Below are positions 22,816 through 33,116 of a DNA stretch of 53,034 bases, piece after piece. This DNA is from Symbiodinium natans. Lineage: Eukaryota > Sar > Dinophyceae > Suessiales > Symbiodiniaceae. The stretch covers positions 347,626-400,659 of the forward strand of contig CAJNDS010002476.1 in NCBI GenBank assembly GCA_905221605.1, in the 5' to 3' direction. The translations under genes and the position numbers were made by a program. The first letter of the stretch is position 1. Each line of letters begins with the position of its first letter. The notes beneath the pieces were generated by a model. It was not told the origin of the DNA, ran no database searches, and was given only the letters and a program-made list of their open reading frames with translations.

Positions 22816-25800
22816 TTAGGGTTTCACTGGGCCACCCAAGGTGCAAGCATCTGCCTCCATCTGGGCGCCATGGAGAAGGCTGAGCCACAGGGTCGTCTGC
22901 CCGCCGAACTCATAGACAGCAGCCGCGAGCTCTCCGGGGTCCAAAGTATCAGCTAGCCTAGGATGGCCCCAAAAAAACCCTCTCAAGAAGTTCCTAAATC
23001 GGATCCTCTTTAGCCCCAATAAGGGAGAATTGTACAAAAAAACCCAGGGCCTGCCTAGTAGCAGGGCCGCAAGGACGCTGGGAGCGTAAGCTTCGAAGAC
23101 CTGCCAAAACCGGGCCAACTCTGGCTCCAGGGCAGGCAAGTCCCTGGACCGCAATCGCTCCGCCAGACCTTCCAGTAACTGCCTGGGCTTGGGCGCCCCC
23201 CTTTCAAGGCCTCTGACAAAGATTGCGAAGTAGGACGGCCTCTTTAACCCAAGAAAGGGCAAAGTCATAAAATACCCCCAACTTCCCTACCCAGCTGCAG
23301 GTCTGCGGCCAGGTGTTCTCTCAACTCCACAGCAGTGAGCTGGTCAGCCTCTCCACCTCGCACATCGACGGCAGTCACGATCAGAGCGGCCCACGAGGCA
23401 AAGAGCTCGACGATCTCCAAGAGGTGTGCACTCACCGTCGTGCTGGGCCGACTTGCATCACAGCCCTCCAAATCACGTCCTGATTCAGTCGGGCCAGTAG
23501 CGCTCACGGATTGTGAGTCAAGAGGCTCACAGCAGAACGCGAAGAGTTGCCTCCAGCGCTGAACTCTGGCAAATCCCGCATTGGCCCAGAGCTCGCCGAA
23601 GCTGCCAGGCAATGGGGGCGGCGACGCGGACGGGCGTGCACGTTCTGCGCGTTCGACGGAGGACTCCTCCCAAAGCGCTTTCGGCACCTTGCTCCTCTCT
23701 GCATCTTTGTCAGACATTTCATCTGAGGTCGCCTCATGGTCTGCCACGTTGTGTCGAGATGGAACGCCGATGAGCGTGCAGGGCCTCGGGGGGCACACCT
23801 GCGACCAGCACTCCTGATCGTCCTCGGGGCAGCTGGCCACCATTGTAAAGGCCTCTCTCCAGGCGCTTGACCAGGTCTCCAGCCAGAAGCGCCAAGATCC
23901 GGAGATCAGCTCCGGCACGTTTCTCAGGGAGCATCGGCTGCAGTTCTCGTACTGTACGAAGTGGAAGTGCGGATAGTTCGCAAAGCCCAGGACGGTCAAT
24001 CTCGGAACTTCTGTGTCCAAGGTCGCATCCATGTCCAGCATTGCCCTGTCCACGAGTATGGGAACCTGCGGGGAGGGCCTGCTCAGCCAGTAGTACTTTG
24101 CCCACTGGAAATGTACTCCAAGCAAGCGGCCATCCTGCAGCAGTGTTGGGGGTATCATTTACAAGGATCATTTTGTTCCTTATTGGGTTTAAGTACCCCA
24201 AGCCCTAAACCCCAAACCCTAAACCCTAAACCCTAAACCCTAAACCCTAAACCCTAATCTAAACTGACTTTTCAACAACGACCCAGCATCGTGGGTGTCC
24301 CGGGCACCACGTCCGCCGCCCAGGAAGGTCGGGTCGTCCGCGGGGACCTTCGTGTTCCAACCCACCAGGGCGGGAAGGAACTGCGAGAAGTGCCAGGCAC
24401 AACCTGGAGTCGCTCTCTAAACTCGGGTTTAGGGTTTAGGGTTTAGGGTTTGGGGTTTAGGGTTTAGGGTTTAGGGTTTAGGGAAACTCAGGCACTGGGG
24501 GGATCCCCCCCCCCCCTTCTCGGTAACTCTCGAACAGCTCGGCTCAACAGTTTACCGCCTCCCCCGAGTAAACAAGAAGAAGCCCCCCCCCCCCGCCCCA
24601 CCCCCCCGTACTGAAGACCCTAAACCCTAAACCCTAAACCCTAAACCCTAAACCCTAAACCCTAAACCCTAAACCCCGCCCCCGACCTGCCAACTCCCAA
24701 GCTGGCCGCCAGTAGGCGTTGGTGCCGCACGGAAGGAGGCCCGAGACGTTCCAGCCTTCCCGCGCGTGCGCCGCGTTGCTGGAAACCAGCCTTACTGTTG
24801 GTTCGTAGGGGAATGAGGGAATGAGGCACCCTACTATATAATCCCTAAAAGGGTGCCCTATGTAATCCCTTAAAGGGTACACATAGGGGGGATATAGGGT
24901 ACCTCATTCCCTCATTCTCTACTAACCGACAGCAAGCAGCTCCAGGACCGTGGAAGCACCAGATGGGCATCGGGACTTGTCCAGGAAAAGGGCCGACTCG
25001 TCCACCTCCCACTCCTATACTGAACTTGAAGACCTAGCAAAAATTATGGTTTTAGTTTTAGCTGTTTCTTAGGAATTAAAGTGCCCGAAACTTAACAATT
25101 ATTCCCAAGTACCCCTAAGACTCGTCGTTGAGAAGCTCGGGGATCCCGAGCGACGACCAGGCCCGCGGATAGTACGCCAGGTCTTGCACGCGCGCGCTCC
25201 CCGCGTGGAAGAACGCGCTGGACCCGCTGGGCATGCTCCAGGTGGAGAGCGCGCAGACGTTCTCGTAGGCCACCCAGTCAGGGAACATGAGCAAGATGTG
25301 CGTGAGGTTGCTGAGATGCACCGCCACGGGCGGCAAGACATACCTAGTTCATTGTTGGGATAATCTTAAGAATCTAATTTGCTTATTCCTTATTGGGTTT
25401 AAGTACCCTTAAAGATGTAAAATGCTACCCAACTATGACAAAGATACGCCAGCGGGTCACCTTTGAGACAGTGCACCTCGGCCTCCCGCCTGTGTGGGGG
25501 CGCGAGGCCTGGCATGTTCAGGCTCTCCAGCCGGGCAGCCTGCGTGGCCGCGTGGGCGTCCACGGGCACCACGTCAAGCTGGGAGCTGAACAGCGCCGCG
25601 ACCTCCGGCGTGATGCTGCCGGGCCCGAGGTGCCAGAGCTCAATGGGCCACTGGCAGCCTCGGAGGGCCCTTAAAAGGCCTCTGAAGAAGACTCCGACAT
25701 TCTTGGAGGCCTCTCTTAAACCCAACAAAGGAGAAAGGACATTCCGAAATTCTTGGGTGCCCTCTCTTAAACCCAACAAAGGGAAAAAGGAAACTCCGAA

Positions 25801-26088
25801 ATTCTTGGGTGCCTCATGTGCCTCTCTTAAACCCAACAAGGGAAAAGACCAAAAAAATCCCAAGAAACACAACAAGGGAAAAGACAAAAAAAAAGGATCC
25901 CAAGAAACCCTACCGATTCTTGGGTGCCTCTCTTAAACCCAACAAGGGAAAAGAAAAAAAAAAAAAAAAAAAAAAAAAAAGATCCCAAGAAACCCTACAC
26001 CTGGGAGCCCAACTCCCTGAGGGTCCGGAGGCTCGCCCAGGCCAGCGCCACGTGCTCCCACCCCGCAGCTGCCATGACCACGCCGGGC
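22816..26088 (-). CDS. Mannosyltransferase-like protein (MNN1/alpha-mannosyltransferase type) with long C-terminal region, exons split by introners
   Basis: Exons with firm junctions: about 26009-26088, 25448-25658, 25124-25343, 24938-25014, 24687-24790; then, after an unresolved stretch with a likely exon at 24260-24412, 23299-24134, 23063-23182 and 22816-22957. Family-like blocks: GVVMAAAGWEHVALAWASLR joined to CQWPIELWHLG, ESALFLDKSR, GTNAYWRPAWELAG, DGRLLGVHFQWAKY. These suggest a secretory-pathway glycosyltransferase. Donors GC, GT, GA, GC, then GC, GC; introns are family H, G, I, F, H, H elements. The 23299-24134 segment (FANYPHFHFVQYENC, then low-complexity) and the last exons are not recognised and could belong to a second gene. 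The stop TAA comes from the adjoining CCCTAAA block. A hydrophobic start MLGKLRGSVLICVGILAR at about 26270-26344 may be the signal anchor, but its join across the telomeric block at 26090-26266 is not resolved. Confidence 0.65.
22958..23062. mobile_element. Introner family H
   Basis: Gene-strand start CTAGGCAGGCCC and end GGGGCCATCCTAG, duplication GCTA, GC-AG intron. The ORF happens to stay open through it. Confidence 0.8.
23183..23298. mobile_element. Introner family H
   Basis: Gene-strand start CTGGGTAGGG and end AAGCCCAG, duplication GCAG, GC-AG intron. Joins AADLQ to LLEGLAERL. Confidence 0.78.
24135..24202. mobile_element. Introner family G, half copy broken by a telomeric block
   Basis: The acceptor half (CCCAACACTGCTGCAG before GATGGCC) and core TTCCTTATTGGGTTTAAGTACCCC remain. 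The rest is replaced by CCCTAAA repeats at 24202-24257. Confidence 0.65.
24791..24937. mobile_element. Introner family F in the glycosyltransferase gene
   Basis: Long inverted ends (GGTTAGTAGAGAATGAGGG / CCTCATTCCCCTACGAACC). GC-AG splicing joins STVLEL to LVSSNAA; the exact duplication is ambiguous because GCTTGCTG repeats here. Confidence 0.7.
25015..25123. mobile_element. Introner family I
   Basis: Gene-strand duplication GAGT, start CTTAGGGGTACTTGGG, end AGTTCAGTATAG; GA-AG intron joining LLND to EWEVDES. A related sequence, CTGAACTTGGAACCCTAGC, is at about 510-590. Confidence 0.78.
25344..25447. mobile_element. Introner family G, glycosyltransferase intron
   Basis: Gene-strand ends CTTTGTCATAGTTGGG and CAACAATGAACTAG, duplication GTAT, GT-AG. 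Joins GDPLA to YVLPPV. Confidence 0.85.
25659..26008. mobile_element. Introner family H, tandem-expanded, in glycosyltransferase intron
   Basis: Five partial copies of a unit CTCTTAAACCCAACAA(A)GGG followed by increasing A-runs, ending in about 28 A. Flanks GCTCCCAG/GCTGCCAG. GC-AG splicing joins RELG to CQWPIE. Confidence 0.78.
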
Positions 26089-26947
26089 CTTTAGGGTTTA
26101 GGGTTTAGGGTTTAGGGTTTAGGGTTTAGGGTTTAGGGTTCAGGGTTTAGGGTTTAGGGTTTAGGGTTCAGGGTTCAGGGTTCAGGGTTCAGGGTTTAGG
26201 GTTTAGGGTTTAGGGTTTAGGGTTTAGGGTTTAGGGTTTAGGGTTTAGGGTTTAGGGTTTAGGGTTGCCTCATCTCTGCCATGTGCCCTGGCCAGGATGC
26301 CGACGCAGATCAGGACACTCCCCCGGAGCTTCCCGAGCATTGCGCGTCCCGTGTCGTGCCATCCAGGCGCGCGGCACTGGCTCCAGTGTTTTGGGGGGGG
26401 GGGGGGGGGGAGTTGGGCATGGAGGGGGCAAGATACCCATTTATGAGTATGGCCGTTCAAATCCGTGGGGGCCAACAAAGATGATGTTGCTATGTTCGGC
26501 TTCGCTTGGGAGGCCTGAAGAGTTGCAGCACCAGCGTACTCAAAGACACATCCTCTGCGATGCAGAAAACTCATCCATCAAGATGCCTAAACGGTTTAGG
26601 GTTTAGGGTTTAGGGTTTAGGGTTTAGGGTTTAGGGTTTAGGGTTTAGGGTTTAGGGTTTAGGGTTTAGGGTTTAGGGTTTAGGGTTTCTGTAAGGTCCA
26701 GCTTCTCTCAGACCATCAGCATGCCACAACGACCTCTTCAATAAAACCCTGCTCTCAAGTCCCACTTAGCCGGCCTCAGCTTTGGGGGTTCGGCCCTAAA
26801 CCCTAAACCCTAACCCTAAACCCTGAACCCTAAACCCTAAACCATTTTTTTTTTTTGGGGGGGGGGGGGGAGGGGGTTGGGGCGGATACTTTGGGGTCTG
26901 GAGCTTGAATCTCCAGGCCAGGTGGCACGTGCAACTTCACGAAACCT

Positions 26948-27079
26948 ACTTGGAGGTTCATGGTACGTAGTAACTCTTGATAACTGTACTTATTTCCCAC
27001 TTGTAAGCCCCTAATATGGTGATAAGTACAGACATAAGTACAGGTATAATTAGTTACTGAGTACCATGAACCTCCAAGT
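26948..27079. mobile_element. Family A inverted-repeat element
   Basis: Ends CTTGGAGGTTCATGGTACGT / GAGTACCATGAACCTCCAAG. Intact arms. Confidence 0.82.
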
Positions 27080-27734
27080 AACGACTGGGAGACCCGCTGG
27101 CGAATACCAAAACAAGAACCGCTCCTGCGGGCAACTGAATCTCTCCCACCAGTTCACTCCTCCCCCCTTTCAACTCAAGATGATCCTGTGCTGAGTAGGG
27201 TTTAGGGTTGAGGGTTGAGGGTTTAGGGTTAAGCTTACAGAGCTTGGCTCTGCTTTAGAAGAGAGACGGATTTTTGCCTGATGCAAGGCAGCCACATAGC
27301 CTCCCGGCTAGCATGGAGCTGACAAACATTTCAACTTCAAATGTTCGTGCTCCAGCATCTGCAAGGAGCATACGGAACTTCTGTGCTAGCCATATATATA
27401 TATATATATACATACATATATATATATATATATAACATACATACATATCTAGACATATGTTCAGATAATTATGCATGCCCCTTGACCTTGTGAGTGCGTC
27501 ATGCACGGGAAGTGGACAACAAGAAACGGCCCAGGCCAAAAAAACGCTCCCGTGTGACCTTGCCAAGGATGCCAACAACCCAGGTCACTGCCACGCCTGT
27601 GGCCGAGCTCACGATTCAGTGCTTGAACACCGTACATGACTGACCTGAGGACGAAGTTTTTTGGTCTGATGGCCTCCTTGCACGGCTGCTTGGCCCTATC
27701 GCCCTTCGTCTCGAGCTCACCAGCGTGAAGACTG

Positions 27735-27892
27735 TTACTCCTCCTCCTCCTCCTCCTCCTCCTCCTCCTCCTCCTCCTCCTCCTCCTCCTGCTGCTCCTG
27801 CTCCTCCTGCTCCTCCTGCTCCTCCTCCTCCTCCTCCTCCTCCTCCTCCTCCTCCTCCTCCTCCTCCTCCTCCTCCTCCTCCTCCTCCTCTT
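27735..27892. repeat. CTC/CCT trinucleotide microsatellite
   Basis: About 155 bp of near-pure CTC with a few CTG, giving artificial poly-Pro, poly-Gly and poly-Arg open frames. Not treated as coding. Confidence 0.95.
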
Positions 27893-28147
27893 ACTGCTGC
27901 GCTCCACAGATGCATCAGAGCATATCATACTTCAAAACCGTTAACCCTAAACTTACTGCTAGCACTCCTACTGCTCCCCTCTGCTCCCCTACTGCTGCTA
28001 CTGCCCATACAAGAACATCCGCGACGAAGAGCTGTCATTCTGGACAAAGCGCAAAGGCCACTTGATCATACAAAGCAGTACAGTCGCATGTTCAGAGTAC
28101 TTTCCAATCGTATTACCGACACTGCTACTATGTATGTACGTGTATAT

Positions 28148-28182
<35 letters not shown>

Positions 28183-28232
28183 GTATATATATATATGTAT
28201 CTATATAACATATGTCCGTCCTTTCAGAGGAC

Positions 28233-28354
28233 TCAATCTCCGCGCGCTGCCTGGATGGCTAGCTTCAGTCGGGCCTTGTCGCCCTTCCTCACATCCTTGC
28301 ACATCTCCTTGACATCCTGTCCCAGCTTTCGGCTCAGCATGTGCATACGAGATA
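28233..28354 (-). CDS. Unknown 3'-terminal exon
   Basis: After an AG acceptor (28356-28355) the frame reads SRMHMLSRKLGQDVKEMC, continues with KGDKARLKLAIQAARGD and ends at TGA 28233-28235. Lys/Arg-rich, helical in appearance, no family recognised. Upstream candidates at 28480-28735 (YSRQPNELMLRVLQ) could belong to the same gene, but the joins are not resolved. The element between them is G-rich with a GGGAGGGGAGGGG tract. Confidence 0.45.
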
Positions 28355-30284
28355 CTGTGAAAATAAACGCTAGCCTCAAGTTCCCCCCCAAAGTGCGAGA
28401 AACGTACTACGTGGGCGCGTAGGCTTCGGGGGCGCAGCACCTGTCGCAGAAAGCCTCCGTACACACATTCGGGGAGGGGAGGGGAGGGGGCTACCGCCTC
28501 GTCGTCCAAAATCAAGAGCTCACGTAGACTCCTCCACGGGGCACCCCGAAAAAATTGAAGGGGAAACAGGGACTGGATAAAAAACAAAAACACGGGAGGT
28601 TATAGGCTTTCGGGTTCGGAACACTATGGATCGGGTTGGCCCCCTTTGGCCAAAAACGGCCCACTGAGCTCAGCTCTACTTGGAGGACGCGAAGCATGAG
28701 CTCATTGGGCTGGCGGCTGTACATTACATCTCGTCCAGTGAGGTTCTTGACGTGGAAAGGGGTTTAGGGTTGAGGGTTTAGGGTTCAGGGTTTAAGGTTT
28801 GGGGTTTAGGGTTTGGGGTTCAAGCACGTGGACACCTGCAGTAAACCTAGCCCTCGTCTAGTCGAAAGCTTCCGGAAATGAGCAAAAAAGGGACATCAAG
28901 AGCCCTCAACAGCGGAACCTCCGCCACCGCCAGGGGTGATGTAGGTAGGGTTGAAAGGTGAAAGGGTGTAGGGGTTAGGGTTTTAGGGGTTCCGGGGTTT
29001 AAGTGTTTAGGGGCTTAGGGGCTTAGGGGTTTTAGGGTTTTCGGGGCATTAAAGCTGCGTGTATGGCCTTAGCATTCTGCTCAGTTTTCGAATCAACATA
29101 TTAAGCGACAATTCCCGCGAAAATGCCCCGCGTCTTTAAAGCATGTGCTCAAGCAGGGCACTGAAACTCACGACTTGCAGGCAGCCCTAAAACCCACCTA
29201 AACCCTAAACCCTAAACACTCAAACCCCTAAACCCCTAAACCCTAAACCCTACACCCTTTCACCTTCCGACCCTACGCCCTCTCCTGATGTTTTCTTCCA
29301 AGAGCATCTCCTGGAGCTGCTTCGAGAGACCATGCGTCGCCTGATGTGTGTGGGGGGTCTGGGTGCGGGTGGGCTTAGGGCTTAGGGCTTATAGGGCTTA
29401 GGGCTTAGGGCTTAGGGCTTCGGGCTTGGGGCTTAGGGCTTAGGGCTTAGGGCTTAGGGCTTACACCTTAGCGCTTAGGGCTTAGGGCTTAGGGCTTAGG
29501 GCTCAGGGCTTAGGGCTTAGGGCTTAGGGTTTAGGGCTTAGGGCTTAGGGTTCAGGGCTTGAGAGTGATCAGGTGGTGGGCTACCCATGAACCTCTAGGT
29601 ATGGGGTCTTTTTTATTTGGACCACTATGGACCACGCACAGCTGCGGGCCGCTCCTGCTTCCGGAGCGCGTTTGCGGGAAGGACAAGGGGGGGTTGGTCG
29701 TCGTGGGGTTGTGCCCCACATTCAGTTCTTCCAAACGCCTTCTTGCAGTCAAGAGAAGAAGGTAGGTAGCCTACCCTAAGCCCTAAACCCTAAACCCCTA
29801 AACCCTAAACCCTAAACCCTAAACCCTAAACCCATAAACATAACTTAGAGAGCAACCCCAAAGTCCTGCAAAACCTTCTTGGGCCTGTGGCCCCTAACGA
29901 GTGCCTCAACCCTAAACCCCAAAACCCAAAACCCAAAACCCTAAAACCCTAAAACCCTAAAACCCTAAAACCCTAAACCCCTAAAACCCTAAAACCCTAA
30001 AACCCTAAAACCCTAAAACCCTAAACCCTAAACCCTAAACCCTAAAACCCTAAAACCCTAAACCCTGAGGCGCCCGCGCAGAACTGCGCCATCTCCGTTG
30101 CGGCTGCCTCGGGAGGCTCTGAGCCACCAGCACTGCAAGGATCCTCCTCGTGAGATCAGGGTTTAGGGTTTAGGGTTCAGGGGTTTAGGGTTTAGGGTTT
30201 AGGGTTTCGGGTTTAGGGTTTAGGGTGTGGGGTTTAGGCTTTAGGGTTTAAATGCAGTGGAAGCAAGCAGGCGGGCCTAGGATG

Positions 30285-33101
30285 TTAGGGCTGTGGCTCC
30301 TGGGCCGTCTCCGTCGTCTCCAGCTTCTGGTCGGCTGGGATGGCCTGAGTCGGTGGATCCTTGGCTTCCCGGGCTGTGGCAGCGTCATCCGGTTCAGCCT
30401 CCACAGGCCCCACGGCTTCGGACACGCCGGGCGGCGCCTCCTGAGCCCCTGCAGCCCTGTCCGTGCTGCAAGTCTTGGCCGGCCGACCTGCGGATACTTC
30501 TGTGGACGAGCCAGAGGCCTCGTGCTGCAGCATGGCTTGCAGCTCTTGCAGAGCCACGGCTGCAGCGCTCTGCTCGGCCTCAGCCTTCCTGGTGCAGGGG
30601 TCGCCTGGGGAGAAGTGCCACGGCTCTTGCAGCCCTGTGATGCAGACCTCCCGCTGAAAGAGGCCACCCTGCTCTCCTTGCGCTCCTGGCACTGGAACCT
30701 CCTGGTAGGAGACGTTGCCCGACAGCAAGTCTGCACACTCCTTCAGGGCGCCCTTGCGATTCTCGCTCTTCAGGCCCTTGCAGATGCGCTCCAGGAGCTT
30801 GCCTTTCGCGGCCTGCAGGGCATCGAGCGCTTGTGGGCTGAAGCGGAGGTGGTGCGATCTGGACCCCTCAGGCTCCGCGGCCTCCGCGAAATCCTCCGGG
30901 TCGCCAGGGCTGTTGCAAGGCGTGTGGTTTTCGGTGAGGAAGCCGCGCTCAAGGAGCTTGGTGAGCGTGGCGAAAGCAAAACGCCTTCTTGGGCTCCACC
31001 CAGCCGCCTCCGCAGGAATGTCCTCTTCCGTCACCGTTAAGTCCCTGCGTGGCCCGATGGGGACCCTGCACCTCTGAATTTTGCAGGGAGGCTGCGGTTC
31101 GAAGGCATCATCGAGGCGCATTCTGCCTGAGGACGCCCGGCGGAGGTAGTCGTTCAATCTGGGTAGGCAGTTGTCCCGGTTGATCTCGGCCCCCGTTGCG
31201 GGATGCACCGACCGCCCAGCATCTGCCTGAGGCCCTGTGGAGATGAGTTCTTCACTGGCGGCTTCGGCAATGGCACGCACGCGCGCCGCCTGGTCTTCCT
31301 CCTCGCCGGGGTCATTCTCGAAGTAGATCACCAGGCCACCCTTGCCCAAGCCCCGGCAACGGCCAGTGCCCTGAACATGGCTCTTCACGTTGTGGAATCG
31401 GTCGAAGCGCACTACAACGCTGCAGGCTGGAATGTCGATTCCTTCCTCCATGCAGTCGGTAGCAACCAGGCACCACACGCCTTCCTCACCCTCCCGCAAC
31501 TGGCGCAGGTTCTTTTCTCGGACTTCGTCTGACATGGACTTCCTGCCACTCACCGGCCGCACCCCACGCCGGACGTGGCGCTGGAGCAGCTCTGCCAACG
31601 GATATGCGGACGCCACCTCGGACACGAAGATGATGCACCGTGTTTTGGTGTCCTCTTCCAGTAGCTCCTTCAAGCGAGCGATCAAGGCACGAGCCTTCCC
31701 GGAAATGGACGCTTCGGGATCAGCGGTGTGTCGAAGTTTTTGTTGCTGGCATGTTTGCCTCAGCTGTTCCACATCGCGGATCTTGCTCTGTAACTTTGGC
31801 CGGGGCTTCCCATCTTTCGAGAAGGTCTTCATCCTGTGCTCCAGCTGATGCTTCACAGCGCAAAGTATTCCATGCGAGAAGTAAAACTGGGCACCTTCAC
31901 TGCCCAGCAAGTCTAGCACGCCTGCAGCCTTGCCCATATGCTCCTTGACAAGGCTTCGGACGTCCTCAGGCACGTCCCGCAGGATTGTCCAGAGGTCGTC
32001 CTCCGCCCTTTTCAGGAAGGAGGAACTCGACATGGCCTGAAGCGGCGTGTCAAAACGCTGACGCTCGAATGTGAAGCATGGGATGAAGGGTTGGATTTCC
32101 TCTTGCTTAGGGGTCCAAATGCGCCCTGCGAAGCATTCTTCGAGCTGCCTCTTCTTGGCCTCCGGAGCTCTCATCTTCCCGTGCAAGTAGCACGCCGTCA
32201 GACCCACCAGACGAGGTGTCGGGGCCTTCGTTACTGAGCCTGTGACCTTGCGGAGAATCTTGACAAAGGGGTGGTCCTTGAGGGCGTGGTGGGCCTCATC
32301 AAACACCATGAGCTTGCAGCAGCCGTCCAGGCACAGGAACCCATGATCAATCACGGCCTTCCGTATGATCTCCGCCGTGCCCACAATGACTTGCCTCTGC
32401 CCCTGCCGCACCGCTCTCCAAAACTCAGGGGTCCACTCAACGGCACTGCCCGACAGCTCGGTCACCCTGATGTCTGGGAGGGTTGACTTCGCCCGAATCT
32501 CCCGGGCCTGCTGGCTGACAAGGGCAGCAACGTTCACTGCGACCACAGCCCAGGGCTCAGTGTCGCCTCTCAGGAGGTGGTCAAGGAGCATGATCTCCAC
32601 CAGCGTTTTGCCGGTTCCGGTGGGCATGACGATGATCCTGTTCTCCTGCACAGCGGCTTGGAAGGCGGATGTCTGGTACGGTCGGGGCGCGGGCTCCCCC
32701 CGCCACGGCTCCGCGCACGGAGGCGGGGCCCTCAAGTCCTCCGCTCCTGTCTCAACCTGAAGCACCCGGTCGGGATTTTGAAGCTTCTCGGTGAAGGTGG
32801 CCTCAGACGGGCTGCCGCTGACCGCATCCCCACAATTGGGGCAAAGCTGGACGCCTTGGTCCCAGCACCTCTTGCAGACCAGCTCCTGACAGTCCTTTGG
32901 GCACTTGAGGAAAATGTTGGGGACCGTGTCGTACGCATCCTCCCATTCTTCTCGGTCCAGCTTGCAGACTGCGCATCTGCGAGCTCCACCGCCTTCGGCA
33001 AAGACAACCTGCAAGGTACTCGGTTGCACTCTCAACTTTCCAGGCTTGCGGCTGGGGTGAGACGGGACTGAGGGCGTGACGTTCAATTCCACCTCGATCA
33101 C
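30285..33101 (-). CDS. Dicer/RIG-I-type SF2 RNA helicase with RING-like N-terminus, Dicer-dimerisation-like and dsRNA-binding domains, no RNase III
   Basis: About 938 codons without interruption, stop at 30285-30287. Near residues 42-92 is a Cys-rich RING-like module (CAVC, CKRCWDQG, CPNCG). Helicase motifs follow: I PTGTGKT, II FDEAHH, III LTA, IV-like CIIFV, VI QGTGRCRG. After the helicase, TGAEINRDNCLPRLNDYL resembles the start of the Dicer dimerisation domain. About residues 770-860 fit a double-stranded RNA-binding fold (KGALKECADLL ... QSAAAVALQEL). No PAZ or RNase III follows, so it is more like Dicer-related helicases than an active Dicer. Role in small-RNA or dsRNA sensing is inferred. 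The listed first codon is GTG; an in-frame TGA lies 24 nt upstream and a possible splice acceptor (AG at 33118-33117) just inside it, so the true start is probably in an upstream exon or spliced leader junction. No telomeric block or introner interrupts these 2.8 kb. Confidence 0.85.
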   Translation of the reverse strand: MIEVELNVTPSVPSHPSRKPGKLRVQPSTLQVVFAEGGGARRCAVCKLDREEWEDAYDTVPNIFLKCPKDCQELVCKRCWDQGVQLCPNCGDAVSGSPSEATFTEKLQNPDRVLQVETGAEDLRAPPPCAEPWRGEPAPRPYQTSAFQAAVQENRIIVMPTGTGKTLVEIMLLDHLLRGDTEPWAVVAVNVAALVSQQAREIRAKSTLPDIRVTELSGSAVEWTPEFWRAVRQGQRQVIVGTAEIIRKAVIDHGFLCLDGCCKLMVFDEAHHALKDHPFVKILRKVTGSVTKAPTPRLVGLTACYLHGKMRAPEAKKRQLEECFAGRIWTPKQEEIQPFIPCFTFERQRFDTPLQAMSSSSFLKRAEDDLWTILRDVPEDVRSLVKEHMGKAAGVLDLLGSEGAQFYFSHGILCAVKHQLEHRMKTFSKDGKPRPKLQSKIRDVEQLRQTCQQQKLRHTADPEASISGKARALIARLKELLEEDTKTRCIIFVSEVASAYPLAELLQRHVRRGVRPVSGRKSMSDEVREKNLRQLREGEEGVWCLVATDCMEEGIDIPACSVVVRFDRFHNVKSHVQGTGRCRGLGKGGLVIYFENDPGEEEDQAARVRAIAEAASEELISTGPQADAGRSVHPATGAEINRDNCLPRLNDYLRRASSGRMRLDDAFEPQPPCKIQRCRVPIGPRRDLTVTEEDIPAEAAGWSPRRRFAFATLTKLLERGFLTENHTPCNSPGDPEDFAEAAEPEGSRSHHLRFSPQALDALQAAKGKLLERICKGLKSENRKGALKECADLLSGNVSYQEVPVPGAQGEQGGLFQREVCITGLQEPWHFSPGDPCTRKAEAEQSAAAVALQELQAMLQHEASGSSTEVSAGRPAKTCSTDRAAGAQEAPPGVSEAVGPVEAEPDDAATAREAKDPPTQAIPADQKLETTETAQEPQP

Positions 33102-33116
33102 GCCAGAGCTACTTGC

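Larger units (their letters stand above)
20680..24676. repeat. Telomeric blocks, 20-25 kb
   Basis: Blocks at 20680-20785 (G), 22219-22299 (C), 22433-22502 (C), 22648-22824 (G), 24202-24257 (C, abutting a broken family G element), 24423-24485 (G), 24618-24676 (C). C-strand on plus means G-strand in the sense of the minus-strand genes. Confidence 0.85.
26090..30250. repeat. Telomeric blocks, 26-30 kb
   Basis: Blocks at 26090-26266 (G), 26594-26690 (G), 26794-26843 (C), 27198-27230 (G), 28760-28820 (G), 28960-29040 (G, diverged), 29190-29265 (C), 29378-29560 (TTAGGGC variant array), 29776-29834 (C), 29908-30067 (AAAACCCT octamer array), 30158-30250 (G). The last lies 35 bp past the helicase stop. 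Confidence 0.85.

Noticed and set aside
27461-28312. Poly-Pro, poly-Gly and poly-Arg open frames
   Set aside because: They come from the CTC microsatellite at 27735-27892 read in three frames.
30252-31040. 262-codon plus-strand open frame opposite the helicase
   Set aside because: Shadow of the GC-rich helicase coding strand.
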